Assembly (NCBI GenBank): GCA_014549065.1
Contig: JACDOX010000027.1
Coordinates: 1,681,691-1,745,690, forward strand
Source: Cardinalis cardinalis
Taxonomy: Eukaryota; Chordata; Aves; Passeriformes; Cardinalidae
Length of the DNA: 64,000 nt
Direction: 5' to 3'
In this document: piece after piece, positions 11,194 to 24,460 of the stretch
Layout of the letters: the number at the start of each line of letters is the position of its first letter
Position numbering within the stretch: position 1 is the first letter of the stretch
The notes under the pieces: generated by a model
The model's database searches: none
Told to the model about the DNA's origin: nothing
Seen by the model: the letters and a program-made list of their open reading frames with translations, nothing else
Program-made: the position numbers and the translations under genes

Positions 11194-14100
11194 ATTTTAG
11201 GGTTTTTTTCACTTGCTGGAACCTGAGACATAGTGATTAGTGGTTTTTTTAATACTAAAGCAAATTTTCCCAAGTTTGTTACCATCACTGACACTAAACT
11301 TGTCCAAGGAAGATTGGGTTTTGCTGTATCACAGCTAGAGACACAATAAAAACAAGTTGGCTATTTTTCCTGCTTCCCCCTATCACACCAAATGTGTCTC
11401 TCCACAGTCTCTCCAGACTCAAACATATACCCCAGCTACATCCTAGCACTATACTGGGGCAAGAGTGGAGTGTACAGCAAGTCTCTTCTGCCCTCCCACA
11501 CTATGGTTTCTGTGGAAAAGAGAGAGCCTTTCAGTGTAATTTGGGCCCCAAATTCCCAGGTAAGCTGCAGCAGGCATGAAAGGTACATTTCTAGAAAAGG
11601 GTATCCAAAGCCACCTGCCCGAGAGCACAGAGTCTGTGGGAACCCAGCAGTGACCCATACCCCTTATTTGCATCCTCCCTCATGATTTCTCTCTTGCTTC
11701 CTTTGTCTGTTTCAGAATGACTCAAGCAACAGCAGTTGCTCATCCAAGACAGAGCATTGCCTGGTCAAGCAGTGTATGACCTGGTCTCATACTCACCACT
11801 TGCCTGGGAAAGCATTTGTGACAACAATGCTTATACCACAAGAACAGTGTTTCACTTGTAAAATTCAAAAATGCCAGATTTATCTTTGCTTGAGCAACTT
11901 CAGCAACTTTCTCATTCAACTCTCTGATGCACNGAACCAGGTTTGCCCTTGCCTATGCAGCAGATGACAGATATCATCTTCATCTTATAGGAGAGAAGCC
12001 ATGCCAGAGAGCTCAAATAAGACACAAGAATGACAGAAAAAGCTACAACCAAACAGAGACTTTGTGCTTGTACCAATAAATTCATGAGAGACATCTCTGC
12101 CTCCTGCCAGGCCAAGGGACACAGCCTGGCTCATGCAGAGGCTGCTAACAGCCCCGGTCCCCTAAACAGCCTGCCTGTCATCACCCCAGGGAGTGCTTGG
12201 CCATGAGCTTCTCCNGGGCTCTATCTGGTGCCCCACTGGCCCTAAGATAAAACTATAGATTCTGGATAACACANGGGTTGTCCTGAATGCCAGCAGAGTG
12301 GTTCCTCTATAGCACAGACCTGGTGGATGGAGGGTGTTGCACACCCAGAGGTGAGGAAGGTGCTGCAGGTGCTGAAGGGATGGTGTTGGCTGGGATGGAT
12401 NGTATGGGAGGTGGGGGGAACCTTACCCAACACTGGTTCACTTGTGGGTCTGGCTGGGAGCAGTCCTAGGGAGAGTTGTTCCCAGATTGTTCTCTGCAGT
12501 ATGGGTGGCCAGGACTCATCCTTGGTTTACTCCCTGCCCTCTTTTATTCAGGGATGCAGGAGCACCCTTACAGGGGCTGTGTGCATCCTGAGAGGTCACT
12601 AAACAGCATGATCCAGAAGCAAAGGGAACTGTGTAAACAGCAATAATCCTCCCAACATCCAAAGATAAGAAGCCCTCACACTGAAGCACTGAGATTTTCT
12701 CAAGCCAGGATTTGGTTTACTTTTCCCTCTAGCTGTAGTTTGTAAGTAACTTAATTTATAAACAGGTATAAACCTAAGTAGCTTTTGTTCTACACCAGGC
12801 TTGTCATGCCACTCCTTAGTTTTAGATGGCGTGGGCAGTTTATTCATGCTCTTTATTTCCCATTTTTCCATTTTGATTGATTTCTGTCTTTGAGCAGGCA
12901 GGTAGAGCCTTCAGTCTGTCCTTACTCACAAAGACTTAATTCAACCAAAACCTTTCTCTGAGTACAGTTCTTGTTACAGCACCCTGTTATCACCGAACAC
13001 AGGCTATAGCAAAGCCATTTACCATTTATTAACAGATCCCAGGAGAAGTTATTTTCCTGTTTGCATACAATGTGTGTATTGCCCTCTGACTTNTCTATTG
13101 CATCAGAGCTGTCACCAAAATGTGGAGCAAATTATGTGTTGTAAGGTTCATGGTCCAGCCANGTAATGACACAAATGACATTCCCATGCAGGCTCATCCC
13201 CTTCAGAATGCAAAACTGGAAATAGCAAACTGTTTTAAATCTCTAGAAACATAAGTGTTACAGACCTAATGAGGAATCTTAAAATCTAATTTTCAGCACN
13301 ACAAGCAGTGTTTCCCACCTAACCTATAAAAGCAGTTTAAATGGAGCTGGGAGTTGCTTAGAGGTTTTTCAACAAAGGAATATTTACAAAGGTATCTTTN
13401 CTTAGCCTAAGGTTCTTAGGAACACTTTCAATTGAGTAAAACTACCTTTTTGTTTTGGAGAGAAGTGTAGCATTAGGTTAACTAAAGGCACCACCCATCC
13501 CAGCTGACATTACAAATTTGGCACATCCAGCATGTGTGATAAACTGAGTGATTTCCAAGTGTGACCCAGCGCTTACGTCACATTCCANGCTGGCCCTCAG
13601 TGAAGAGGGCTTCAAGGATTTTTTGTGCTTTTGTGAGACTCTACAGTCTGATTATTCCACTAATAAAACTAGTGTTCTACCAGCCAGTAATATCAATAAA
13701 GCACCTTTAGATCAAAGGAANATTCTTCCTAGTGACCAAAGAAGATGACTGTGTCATGCATGATTTCCGGTAAGTACCAGCATTGCCTCTTTGCTGGTAT
13801 CTGACTACACTCTAAATTTCTGATTTATTAAGAGCAGCGAATAGAAAGTGTTCTCATGGGACCCATACATTACCCGACTGGGCTGAATTTCTGGGTAATC
13901 CTGAAGCATAGCTGGGAAACAAGGAAAACTGCAAATCCTTGTCAGGATCCCTCCAAATCTGCCACAGGTGCCTGCAGATGCACCCGCTCTGTGAATTGTG
14001 GGGGCAGACAGAAGCCAGGGTAGACACCTGCTAGAAAGAATAAGTCAGAAAGGTGGAAATAGTCAGATTCCCCATTCTCCAGAGAGCCTGGTCTGGTGCA

Positions 14101-14940
14101 GCACACAACTGCTCCATGGACACTCTTGTCAAGGAAAGCCCTCCTCAGCCACTTCATGAAGATCCTTACAGAGACTCTCNTGAAAGCTCAGCTGACCTGC
14201 ATTTCTAAGGTAGGCTTACTTTGCATGTCAGATGAGGATGAATATTATTTTCNTTTTTTTTTCTTGAAGCTATGAACTCCTGTTTTCTTGACCCACACAG
14301 CTGTCTCAGTCCTGAGTCTGGGATTAACCTGCCTTTCTGCTCCTAGGCCATTCAGATTTATTCCAGTAGGTTTGCACCTATCTTACACATGGGAGGGTAG
14401 GCTGGTGGCTGTAGCATTTGCCTGGAAACAGGAACTCCTTCAATAGCTAAAAAAACTGGCTTGAAGGGAAGATGTCACAACTGTACNTCAGGCTTGCCAA
14501 CAGCTGTTTCACTGCTTTCTGCATGGTCACACCAGGGGCCATGGGACACTGCTCTGTACCTGAGGCTGACAGCACATTTATGGATCACTTGGAGCAGCTG
14601 CTCAGCCAGAAGCAGTTCTTTCCNACCACAAAATAAAGACATATTTTTAGCAGCAACAAAAACAGATTTCAATGAGTGTCTTAAAAACAGATAGAATTTC
14701 ACATTTCTCTTTGATACTTAACAGGGATAAAAAGTACTGGGCTTGCNCACCTCTTAGTGTAGGAACCCCAAGTGCTCTGACAATGTCTGACATGGGATGG
14801 CTGCACAAAAAAATACAAAATAAATATCATGCAGAAATACAATTAATCAAGGGAGCCTTTTTTGACACAGGAGCTTTCCACACCATAACAGNGTGGCAAG
14901 CCAGTCTGTGCATGAAGGCCATTCATTCTAGGGACACTTT
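11194..14940. other. Unique non-coding DNA, rich in ambiguous bases
   Basis: I recognise no gene or element here. Open frames are below about 100 codons. Around 12.1-12.6 kb the sequence is more GC-rich and its frames are open on both strands, but they are interrupted by ambiguous bases and show no family resemblance. From about 11.9 to 15.3 kb isolated 'n' bases are denser than in the first 11 kb. Confidence 0.6.
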
Positions 14941-15003
14941 CATAGAATCATAGAACAGTTTGCATTGGAAGGGATCCTTAAAGGTCATCTAGTCCATCCC
15001 CTA
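14941..15003 (-). mobile_element. CR1 LINE 3' tip
   Basis: The stretch opens with CATAGAATCATAGAACAGTT, the reverse complement of a CR1 tail plus 3' end, then GGAAGGGATCCTTAAAGGTC and ATCTAGTCCATCCCC. Similarity stops abruptly after about 63 bases. This is a very short 5'-truncated copy, as is common for CR1. Confidence 0.88.
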
Positions 15004-16792
15004 TCAAAACAGATGTGCCTGGAAAGGGATTTGTGGCCTCTGGAATTGATGATGNTAGTGGATAGATCATTCATCTCTCCACTTCCTTTTGAGCCATCAG
15101 AGGCCAGGCACATTCAGATCACACTGCAAAATCCATCTCCCCTTTTGCTGGGTGCTAAGGGAGGATCCAGACATAAAGAGAGAGACCAGCATTCCCAATC
15201 TGTCTGCAGAGCTTGTGTTAGTCAGAGGGGTGGCAGTGTGGAAAGGAGGTCAGCTATCCCAGCCCCAAACTGAAAACNAAAGGAACTGCTTCAAAACTAG
15301 GAGTAGTAGGAAAGACTAAAATCATACTATTTGAGGGCAGACTCTGCCAGTGCCTCATAAAGTCTCCTCTTGGTCCTTGAGCTACCTCTTTGAAACCCAA
15401 ATAGGAAGGCATTACCTTAGGAGTGAGACGTCCCTGCAGCGATAAAAGGAGATGCAGCTGCTGTTATAAGAGCAGTGTGTTTGGGATCACAATTAGCCTG
15501 AGTTTAAACAGTGGCTGCAAAGAAGCAGGGTGGGATTGAANATGGTGCAAAGCAAAGCAGACATCCCAGGACTAATTGCCTTTGAAGTTGCGCTGGAACT
15601 GGGGCAGTGTAAACACATCACTACCAGAGAGAAAGAGCCCTGCCAAGAGACCCATGAGTCCAGAGTCGTGCTGGGAGGACACACAGGGTCACTCAGTGTT
15701 CAGCCAAAGATTTCCACATCACATTTTGCTTGGCTGTCCCACAGAGGAATTAGGAAAATGAGGATGGTGAGGAGGATGTGGCATTTGCAGTCAGCACAGC
15801 TGTAGGCAGAGGGGCAGGAAACTTGTTCTTCAGGACACGTCTCATGCATGGGAGCTGCAGGCTGAAGAAACCCCCCTGTCCATTTGACAAGGAGTTACCT
15901 GCCTGCAATGAAACCCATAGAGACTCTTCATAAAATGCAGAGCTTTTCGCAGCATGTGACAGCATCCAGAGCACATCTGGGAGGTGAGGAGCTGAGACGT
16001 GTGCAACATAGAGAAGCTGGTGAGGAGGGCAGGGGCCAGCACCTGAGCCTTCCCTCTGCCTTGAGCCAAGTGAGAAAGGTGCCTGAATTAGTGCTGAACT
16101 GCTGCTNTGGTATTGGGGGCAGTGTGAGAGACCACCTTGTATGCAAGACTAACTTAGACTTGTTTTCAAGACTTTGTATGGGCACTGGTTAACTGCTAAA
16201 ACAGCCAAAACATAAATTCAACCTGACAATTCAGCTCACTTGAATTTATTTTCCCACTAAATAAAGAGTTCCTCTTTACTGTCTCTGCTTGGCTGCTGTA
16301 CAGCATTGCACAAAACATTACTCCAGTTTTTGTGGCATTTTTCAATGGGAGGAATTTGCTGCTTACATGTCCTCCCTCCTTTGTCTGGTCTCCTCATGGC
16401 CTGATGAAATGTACTGGCAGGTGTGAAGGTTTCCATTCTTACCTGAAAGGGTCACTTCTAAGGACTGAGTTTTTGTATCACAACCCAAGAGTGATTCCTA
16501 GGCTGTATTGCCACACTCTTATGAAACAGGCAAAGCTTTCAAGATTTCCTCACACAGGTAACAAATATGCCAAACAGTGGTGGAAACGCAGGTTCACAGT
16601 GCTGCTGGGTAGATTTTATTCTGGTCAAAACATCTTTACAGGGCCAGTAAAAACAGAAACAGCCACAGGAAAACATGGCATGGAAATGTATCTCCCCAAC
16701 AGACAAAGGAGACCTTCCTGAAGCAAAACCTCTCCGTGACTTCCTTGGCTTGCAAGCAGGGACACATCTACTTTACATCTGTGCACAGACAC

Positions 16793-16816
16793 ACATAGCT
16801 GTGCACATAGCTGTGC
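16793..16816 (+). repeat. 12-base tandem duplication
   Basis: ACATAGCTGTGC occurs twice in direct tandem (16793-16804 and 16805-16816) inside a broader CA/TA-rich tract that continues to about 16950. Consistent with replication slippage in low-complexity DNA. Confidence 0.85.
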
Positions 16817-17656
16817 AGAGATATATTTATACAGACACATTCATACGTACACAGGTGACTATATATGCACACATGGATGCCTGTGTATATATGACTGACT
16901 GCACTTGTGTCTCTGCATATATAATTTATTATGTTCTGCTGTATTTTTGACTTTTGTTCTGACGTCTATAATTTGTGGTCGGAGAAGGCTGAGCCATGAA
17001 ATGTGGTGAGCCAAACTGGTTTGCGTGTCTTCACTGAAAAATAGAGGGTTGGTTTAAAAGACATTTTCCCCCAGAAAATGTAATTTTTAAAATCAGAAAA
17101 AACCCTAGCTACTCTTTTTTCAGTTTCTGAGTTTTCACACGTTCAGGGGAAAACATGCTCCTTTGCACACTCTCTTCATCTTTCTTGTTTTAGAAGCACT
17201 GGCCAAAGGCAGAAAAAGAAACAAAAGCTAAGAAGTAGACATAGGGTTTGGTCTTGGCTATTCCATTTCTTCACTTTCTTCTTTCATATTACTAGATGAA
17301 AAATAAGAGGTGATATTTTAGGAGTTACAGAAAGCTGGCCTGTCAGTTTGTTTTCTTGCCATCAGAATGATATCATGTTTTCCTAAATAAAAATAATTCA
17401 TGAAAAATTTCCAACAAGAGTCTCTCAGTTTTTTTCCATGAAATGTGTGTTTACTGAGCAGCATAGCTCAGTGAACACTCCCTGCTCTGGCTACTAGGGA
17501 GGATGTCACAAGAAGCCCTTGGATGAGTGGGACAAACGCTGGACTTGGGACGAGCAGCACAGCTCCTGGCATCCAGGCTTCCAACACTCACAGGGGCCTC
17601 AAGGGACGTGCAGCCAAGGAAAGTGGTGATTGTACCTCTCCCCATCATCTGCTCAG

Positions 17657-17802
17657 GTCTTCACGCCCCATATGAGCACATTCCAAAGGAGAGGATTGAA
17701 GAACTGATGGACAGTGGTCAGATCCAAGCCCAACCTTTGGGAAGAAAAAATCCTAAAGCTCTCTTGATCTCAGAGGATGGGAGGGCAAAACTTATGTGCT
17801 GA
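17657..17802 (+). other. Weak candidate coding exon
   Basis: A pyrimidine-rich tract (CCTCTCCCCATCATCTGCTCAG) ends in AG at 17655-17656. The downstream sequence stays open for 48 codons to a TGA at 17800-17802, reading 'HIPKERIEELMDSGQIQAQP' in the middle, a charged, helix-like composition. The same frame is also open upstream to 17527. I recognise no protein family. No clear poly-A signal is close by (an AATAAA lies near 18200), and no neighbouring exon is visible. Chance is a real possibility. Confidence 0.15.
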
Positions 17803-18384
17803 AAAGCAGGTTTGTAGTTATTCTGGGCTGAGTTCCACATTCTTTGGGGTACACCTAAGAGTGGGCTGACTCCTCCACAACAGGCAATGCTACCATCACC
17901 GGAAAGCACTCATGGTTCAGGGAAGTGAAGAATTACTATGAAATAACACGATNCTTTAGCAGTGGAAACACCAGCCCTTTGGCCAAGGTGACAATACCTG
18001 CCTGGTAGTATAGGAGGCCAGTGAAGGAGCAGATGACAGGGACCTGTGTGTCCCACTCCCACACCACCAGTAGCATTTTAGCACTGCTCATTTTAACCTC
18101 AGAACAGCTCGGCCATCATTGAGCAGGAGGTAGGAAACAAATACACTTATAAAACTTGGATGAGACAAAACCCCCTGTGTCATCAGGCATAGTAGAATAC
18201 AAATAAACCTTTAAGAAGAAAAAACCCCAACCATCCAAGAAATTTAATGTTAGTAATGTATGAGTTCCCTCCTTCATCAAGAAGAGAATTTTCTCTTTTT
18301 TTTTTTCACACTAATCGTTGTGTATTTGAAAGCAGAGGTAGACAAGCTCATCTCACCCAAGACCCCTTAATCTAGATACCAAAC

Positions 18385-18510
18385 ATTGCCTTTGTAAATT
18401 AATATTTGTGTATCAGCAAGATATTAAGCATCAGGGCGCTGCTGTGTTAGGCATAATAAAATGCTTAGTTATTCGCCAAAACCACAAACCCTAGATTAAT
18501 AACTTGAGAA
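18385..18510. promoter_or_regulatory. Possible conserved non-coding element (speculative)
   Basis: This is a non-repetitive AT-rich block with distinct, information-rich words: GTAAATTAATATTTGTG, AGGGCGCTGCTGTGTTAGG, GCATAATAAAATGC (a near-palindrome) and CTAGATTAATAACTTG. It contains no open frame and resembles no repeat family. The call rests on texture only and needs cross-species alignment. Confidence 0.2.
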
Positions 18511-19168
18511 GTAAAGCCAGATTGCTGGGACAGTATGTGGGAGAACAGAAAATACNCAGGAACAGTAAGTGCACCAAGACTTTGAATTGTCTTTCAACTA
18601 AATTTGTGCTCTCAAAAAAGGTTTTTTAATGATAAAAACATTTTATTCATTAAAATTGACTTATAAAGTAGTTTATTCTGTTTTGCTGAGATACAAACTC
18701 TTTTTCTCTTTGAAAGAGTAAGTTCTATAGGAGAAGAGAGCTTGTTCATGTCCTCTTATTTCAGTACCTAATTCATCTTCTGTTCCTTTTTTCACATCTA
18801 GGAAATTAAAGTACAAGAGCNCAGAGAGAAAATGACATTCACAGAAAAGGATACCTTTGCATTCCTGGTCAAAAGAAGAAGGAGACATACTAATTAACGA
18901 AAGAGACTTTTTACCACCCTCTGAACCCCTAAGAGGAATTCAAAAAAAATATACCCCAAATCAGAGTTGAGATATCAAGTAATCAGCTACCTTTGTTCAG
19001 ACACAAGGGCAGATGAAAGTAAAATGTCAGTATCCTTTCAAGTGAGGAAAAACACAACTCCTTTCCCTAGGGGGAAAAATCAAATCATTATGTTTTTGTT
19101 TTTAATTTGGCTGCTTCGATGAGCAAATTTATTTACGTGTAGATTACCACCATTCCTACAGACATTTC

Positions 19169-19200
19169 AGCCCACGCTGTTTGGAGCCCACGCTGTTCGT
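19169..19200 (+). repeat. 16-base imperfect tandem duplication
   Basis: AGCCCACGCTGTTTGG (19169-19184) is followed directly by AGCCCACGCTGTTCGT (19185-19200), with three differences near the end of the unit. A related word, AGCCCACGCCGTG, occurs again near 19918. The unit is unusually CpG-containing for this window. Confidence 0.8.
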
Positions 19201-19478
19201 ACAGAGGCTTGGCTCGCGGTTGCTTTGCCATGGCACCTCGGCCTGAAGCTCAGAGTGGATAATGCTTCCTCCATCTGTCCCACCAGGACAACACCATCAG
19301 GACACACACCCTTCCTTGTGTCATCCACCTCAGGTGGCATCAGGGCTCCCAGGGCAGAGTGAGTGTTCCTGACTCTCCCAGGCACCATTGAGCAGCACAA
19401 CAAACACCTTGAAATGTGCCCCCACAGATGGGTTGGATCCCAAGATCACTGAGATCTCTGGGAGCTGGCAGACTTCAG

Positions 19479-19606
19479 GATGCCAGGTGGCTTTGGGTGG
19501 TTCACAGAAGAAGTGACCCACCAGAGCCACTGGAAATGTAATACCTGGAGCACATATGTGTCAGAGATGGATTTAGAAGCTGATCTACTACAGGTTCTGG
19601 AGAGAC
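19479..19606 (+). other. Weak candidate coding exon
   Basis: An AG at 19477-19478 and a textbook donor GTAAGT at 19607-19612 bracket 128 bases that are open in one frame, reading 'WFTEEVTHQSHWKCNTWSTY' within it. The acceptor side has a poor pyrimidine tract. The length (remainder 2 on division by 3) would need a matching phase in neighbouring exons, and none is visible. No family resemblance is seen. Such splice-bracketed open stretches are expected by chance in 64 kb. Confidence 0.12.
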
Positions 19607-22600
19607 GTAAGTTCCTTCTCCCTTTCCATAAACCTCTTATCCTGCAGGACTTAGTCAAGACAATACTTCCTATCTGAAGCTGTGGGATTTTGCAGCTCTG
19701 AAGGGAATCTAAGAGTTTTGTTCCTGAGGACCATGTCATGACAAACTCTATAATGGAAAAGTAATGACTTTGGAACAGGCTTATTTGAAAACAAAAATTG
19801 AATAAAATCTGGGCCCTTATCCAGGTAGAGATCTTAGCCTGGCATTCCATCTACATTCTTTCTGTTATTAAAATAATTTAGGAAACCAGGAAGCCTGTTC
19901 TGCACTCAATCATGTTAGCCCACGCCGTGTCAATTTGAATTCTGCCTGTGGTGATAACAGTTGAAAATCTGATGGGCCAGATACTGAACTGACAAAAATC
20001 GGCGTTGCTCCATTACAATCAGTGGGGTTTTGCCAATTTACCCTTGTTAAAGATCTGGACCTCTACTTCTAGGCAGGCATTTTTCCAGACAGCAAAACAG
20101 TCTCCTACCTCTTTGGCAAAGGAAAAAATAAAGGAACAATTTAGCGATGCTTTGGAGAGTGACATGACCATGATAATGCAACTTGAAAATTAAACCCTTG
20201 GCCTATTTTCAGCATACTTGAAGTTAACTAGAACCATGTTCAGGTTCTTCAAATGTGGTCAACAGGTAATATCTGGNGCCATTTTTCAGTGTAGCCGCCA
20301 CCAGATTCCAAGCTGAAGATTATTATTTTTCCATTTTAGTTCATTAAGATGACTTAAGAAGCCTGTAAAAAAACTCCTCTGATGAAGAAAACAACATTTG
20401 CATGTGTAAACAGACACATAAAAATATTTTCTCTTCCATCCAACTGCTTTTTCAAGACTAAAAATACTCCTGAAGTTCATCTTTGCTGTAGAAAGTCCAT
20501 AAGCCTGTGGAAATTAATGGTTTTGGTATTAACCATTGGCTGATCAGCAANCAGGACAGCTTAGCCTGATCCTGTGCACCATCCTGCCATAGCTCACCCA
20601 ATGAGAGAACAGGAACAGGCAGTCCCTTCTCTACCAACATTATCCTTCGGTGCCTGAGAAATGTTGCTCCTGCCCTTCCTCAAGGTGACTCCACAAGTCT
20701 GCCGCATGGTCCTACAGTAGTCTGCTCAGAGAACTAGCCAAAAATGTTAAGAGGACTGCACCGTGGGCAACACTGCTTTGGCCAAGAGGCAAAACCTGAA
20801 AAGCCTTCATGGTTACACCTCCCCTCATCCTGTTGCCATCTGCCATTGCAGGAAGAAAGGGAAAAAGAGTGAGGAAAAAGGGACTTTGAACTTCAGAGAG
20901 TTATTTTCATCTGAAACATGACAGGTACTTTTTACTTGGGAAAAGGAAAAGAAAAATACATTTCCTACAAGACTGGTTTCATCAAAAGATTTGAGCTGGT
21001 TATAGCTCTCACACAGGAGCAGGGACTCAACAGTGATCACAGTTGTCTAAATGCAGCTTTGAAACTACCCTGAAGGTCTTGGATTCTATTAGTAAAGAAA
21101 AGGGCCCAGGATTTATCTGCGGCTCTAAAAGCAAATGACAGGGAAGATTTTGCTTTTATCAAGCTAAACACCCTTNCCCAAGGGCTTCATGCATAGCAGT
21201 CTCTGCTGTCCCATGAGTCACACCCTGGAATTTGTGGGGACCCCACTTGTGAGAGCCAGCCAAACCCATGACCAGGGAAAATGCCCAGAGCTCAGCTGTA
21301 AGGACAGTCACCAGACCATGCTAAATCCTGCACCTTCACCCTGGAGCACAGGCCTGCCAGGCCTGGCAACAGGAGCCTGCTCAGTTTTCTGTGCACTTAC
21401 AGATCATCTTTGCAAGTCCTGGCCAACCTCTGTGGGTGCTGCCACAGCCAATAACAGCACTGAATGTGCACCAAAATTTTGTCTCCAACCATCCCCCTAA
21501 CAAGCAGGACAACATTGCTGAAGGCGAGCCAACTCTTCTGAGCCTTTGAACAACATGTACTCACCAAGAATAAGATGTGGATAGGAAATCCTCCAACAGT
21601 TTCCCAGAAAGGCTAAATTTGAGCCAGTCACAACAGGACTAATACAGAGATATGGATGAGTAGAGAAAAGGCATTGTAGATTGAATAATAGCACTCAGTT
21701 TCTTTATTTGCATGTCCTCAGAGCACTAGCATGGCTTCAGCAATGCAAAGCTTCAGGTCTGCCTCCTGGAGACCTTCCCTTAGGAAGGATGACCTGCAGT
21801 GACAGCTCCCATACCAACCTCTCTGCAGAGAGCAGGGCTGTGAGGAAGGCAGTGCAGCAAGACCACCCATCAGCCCCAGCTACTGGCATAGGCCCTGCTC
21901 TGAGTTAACAGCTGATATAAGCAGCAAACCAGCTCATCAATTTATTCAAGTAAGCTGGACAATATCCAGCAAACCTTGCTTTTCCATGGAGCAGTACACC
22001 TGTCTTTTTCTTACCCTTCCTATCTTTAGTTTCTGCAGTGAACTGTAGACTCTGTTCTGACAATACTGGGCAGTGGGTTAGTCTTCATGCTTCAGCAGAG
22101 GCCATAAATCCTTCAGTTTCTTTACTTGATTTGCAGGACTTTCTGTTTTGTTTAGTTTTTGGAGTAGATAGAATCCCATTGATGGCATTTAAATGCATCC
22201 ATCACAATGCACTCTAAGATGCAGGAAATAACATTTTCTTGTACTTAAGCATCTCAGGAGACTGCAGTGATCATATTAAAATTGTAATCACAAATTCCTT
22301 GTGTTTAAATCACAAAGGATTCACTGTGCTAGAGAATTTTACAATATGAAATTCTTATAAATTTGTGGCAGATAGCAATTTTCTGTCTGGGAAATGTAAA
22401 TCAGTTATTAATAAGCCAAATTGCTAATATCAAAACTGGTATCTATATGCAGGAAAGAGACAAAAATCTTTCATAAGCTTATAAAGTTCTACATGTAGTA
22501 GCCTGAACAATTTNAATCCCTTTTTCCTGAACTGAGAGACATCAAACTGCATCTCATTCTACAGCAATATATCCATTTGATCCATGCATGGTATTGTAGG

Positions 22601-24445
22601 GCTTTGGAAACGAGGATCTGAAAATTAATAGCTGAAAATCTATTCTGAAAGGCATATACATTTCAGACTTTATAATTAGAGACTACTTTTTGGTCCAGAT
22701 GAATGTAGTTCTTGTACAGGCTTAAACCAAGGTAAAAAGACAGTGAGGTCCAAAGCAAGCAGCAAGGCAAAGTTTACAGCATCCTCTAGACCCATGCAGG
22801 CTCCCCAACAGCTACAAGCACAGATCAGAGCTCAAGTCCTACTCCAGCAATTCTGCCTTGACCTGAGCCTGTGCTCTGAATTTCAGAGCTGTCCTCGAAT
22901 ATACAATTGCACAAAACACAATTGGGTTATAGCAGCTTCCATATATTAGGCTCCTAGCTGAGCTCAAGCACATTGCTAACAGTACTTGAAATGCAAGTAT
23001 TTTGCTATTTTTTTGAGTGTATTAAAAAATCCATTACCATTGTCAAAGGACGCAAAAGGTGGTGAGTAATACAGAGTGGATTCTGGGGAAGAATTTGCAA
23101 TGCAGCAAGAAACTGAGTATTTAGATTTTAAATCCCAGCTCATTATTGGAATTGATTCTGGATGTTCGCAACTCTTTGCTAATGCCTTCATAGAAAACGA
23201 CATAGTTTGCATCACTATGAGATTGCCCAATTCCTTCACTTGCACAATTGTTCCAATAAGAGTGGACTTAGTCTTTGCAGGTGCAAGAGCATTTCCAAAT
23301 AACAAAAACAATTCAATAAAGGAAATGGACCTTATTGTATGAGTAGCAATGTACACGGTAGTGGTTCTTCTGCTTGCTGATTTTTTCAGCGCAGCTTAAG
23401 GGATTTGGATAGAATTGCCATGAAGATTTACATTTAAATGTAGGGCAGAGGCAGATAAACTGATTAATTAACTGATCGATTCCATAAGAAGCTTAATGCA
23501 TATCTTGTAATTTTACAGAGGAAGGCATGGGATGCAGAGCTGTCTTCTGGAGGGTATCTCCCCGTGTTGGAGCATGTCCCATGAACAAAGCAGTTTCATT
23601 TCTCTTCTCCCAGCACTGACACAGCTTCAGAGGCATGCGGGTGGAGAATTTGCCTCTTGCAGCACCATGCGTCCCCCATGCTTAAGTTTGCCTTAAACCA
23701 GGTGGAAAGACAAAGATTTGTTGTTTGGGGCTCGCAAAGGGCAGCTTCAAACCAGGGCTCCTTGCAGTTGTCAGCGTGCTGGAGCGTGAACTCCAGCCAG
23801 GATACGTTCAGTACAGCTGTCTCACTTGCATACAAGCTGTGGTGTGTATTTGCGAGTCAGCCTGGACGATGTTCAGACCATCTCCTCTAGGTGCCTGCCT
23901 GCGTTGCCATGACAACTAGTAAGACACTGATGGGCAATTCGGGCTCCCCACGCTCCATGGCTGCCAGACTCTATTCCTTATATAGGCAATGGAAAGAAGT
24001 AGGCATCTAAATTAGGCGCCCAAAATCAACAGGCTGACTGCACCCCACACACAGANCCCCAGCCAGCTGCTAGATTCCTGGCTGCTCCCTGCAAGCAAGA
24101 GGGACCCACTACACCCTCGCCATCTCTGAAGTCACTTCCTCGTTTGACTTCCTCTTCCAGTGTGTCAATCAGAAGTGACAATGTGACATCTGGGAAATGC
24201 TCCAAATCTATCCATTTTTAAAGTGAAGTGCTCAGTGGCAATTAAACAGCCAGAGCTTTCTGCTCATTGCAATATTAGAAACATTCTGATTTCTCAGCAG
24301 CTGGGTAGAGAATGGTAAATGCTACCATTGCACCCAAAAGGTTCTTACATGCATTTCCACATCTTTCATCCTGCAAGTGTATTCCACAGATACAGAATCA
24401 CATAGAACATCCTTTAAGCTTCAGAATAAAGAAGAATTAGTTTNA

Positions 24446-24460
24446 AAACAAACAAACAAA
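24446..24460 (+). repeat. Short (CAAA)n microsatellite
   Basis: AAACAAACAAACAAA sits next to an ambiguous base at 24444. It has only about four units, so it is a minor simple repeat. Confidence 0.7.

Noticed and set aside
22976..23356. 126-codon minus frame overlapping an 88-codon plus frame
   Set aside because: Both strands being open argues for chance stop-poor sequence. Neither translation resembles a known protein, although the minus frame looked protein-like at first reading.
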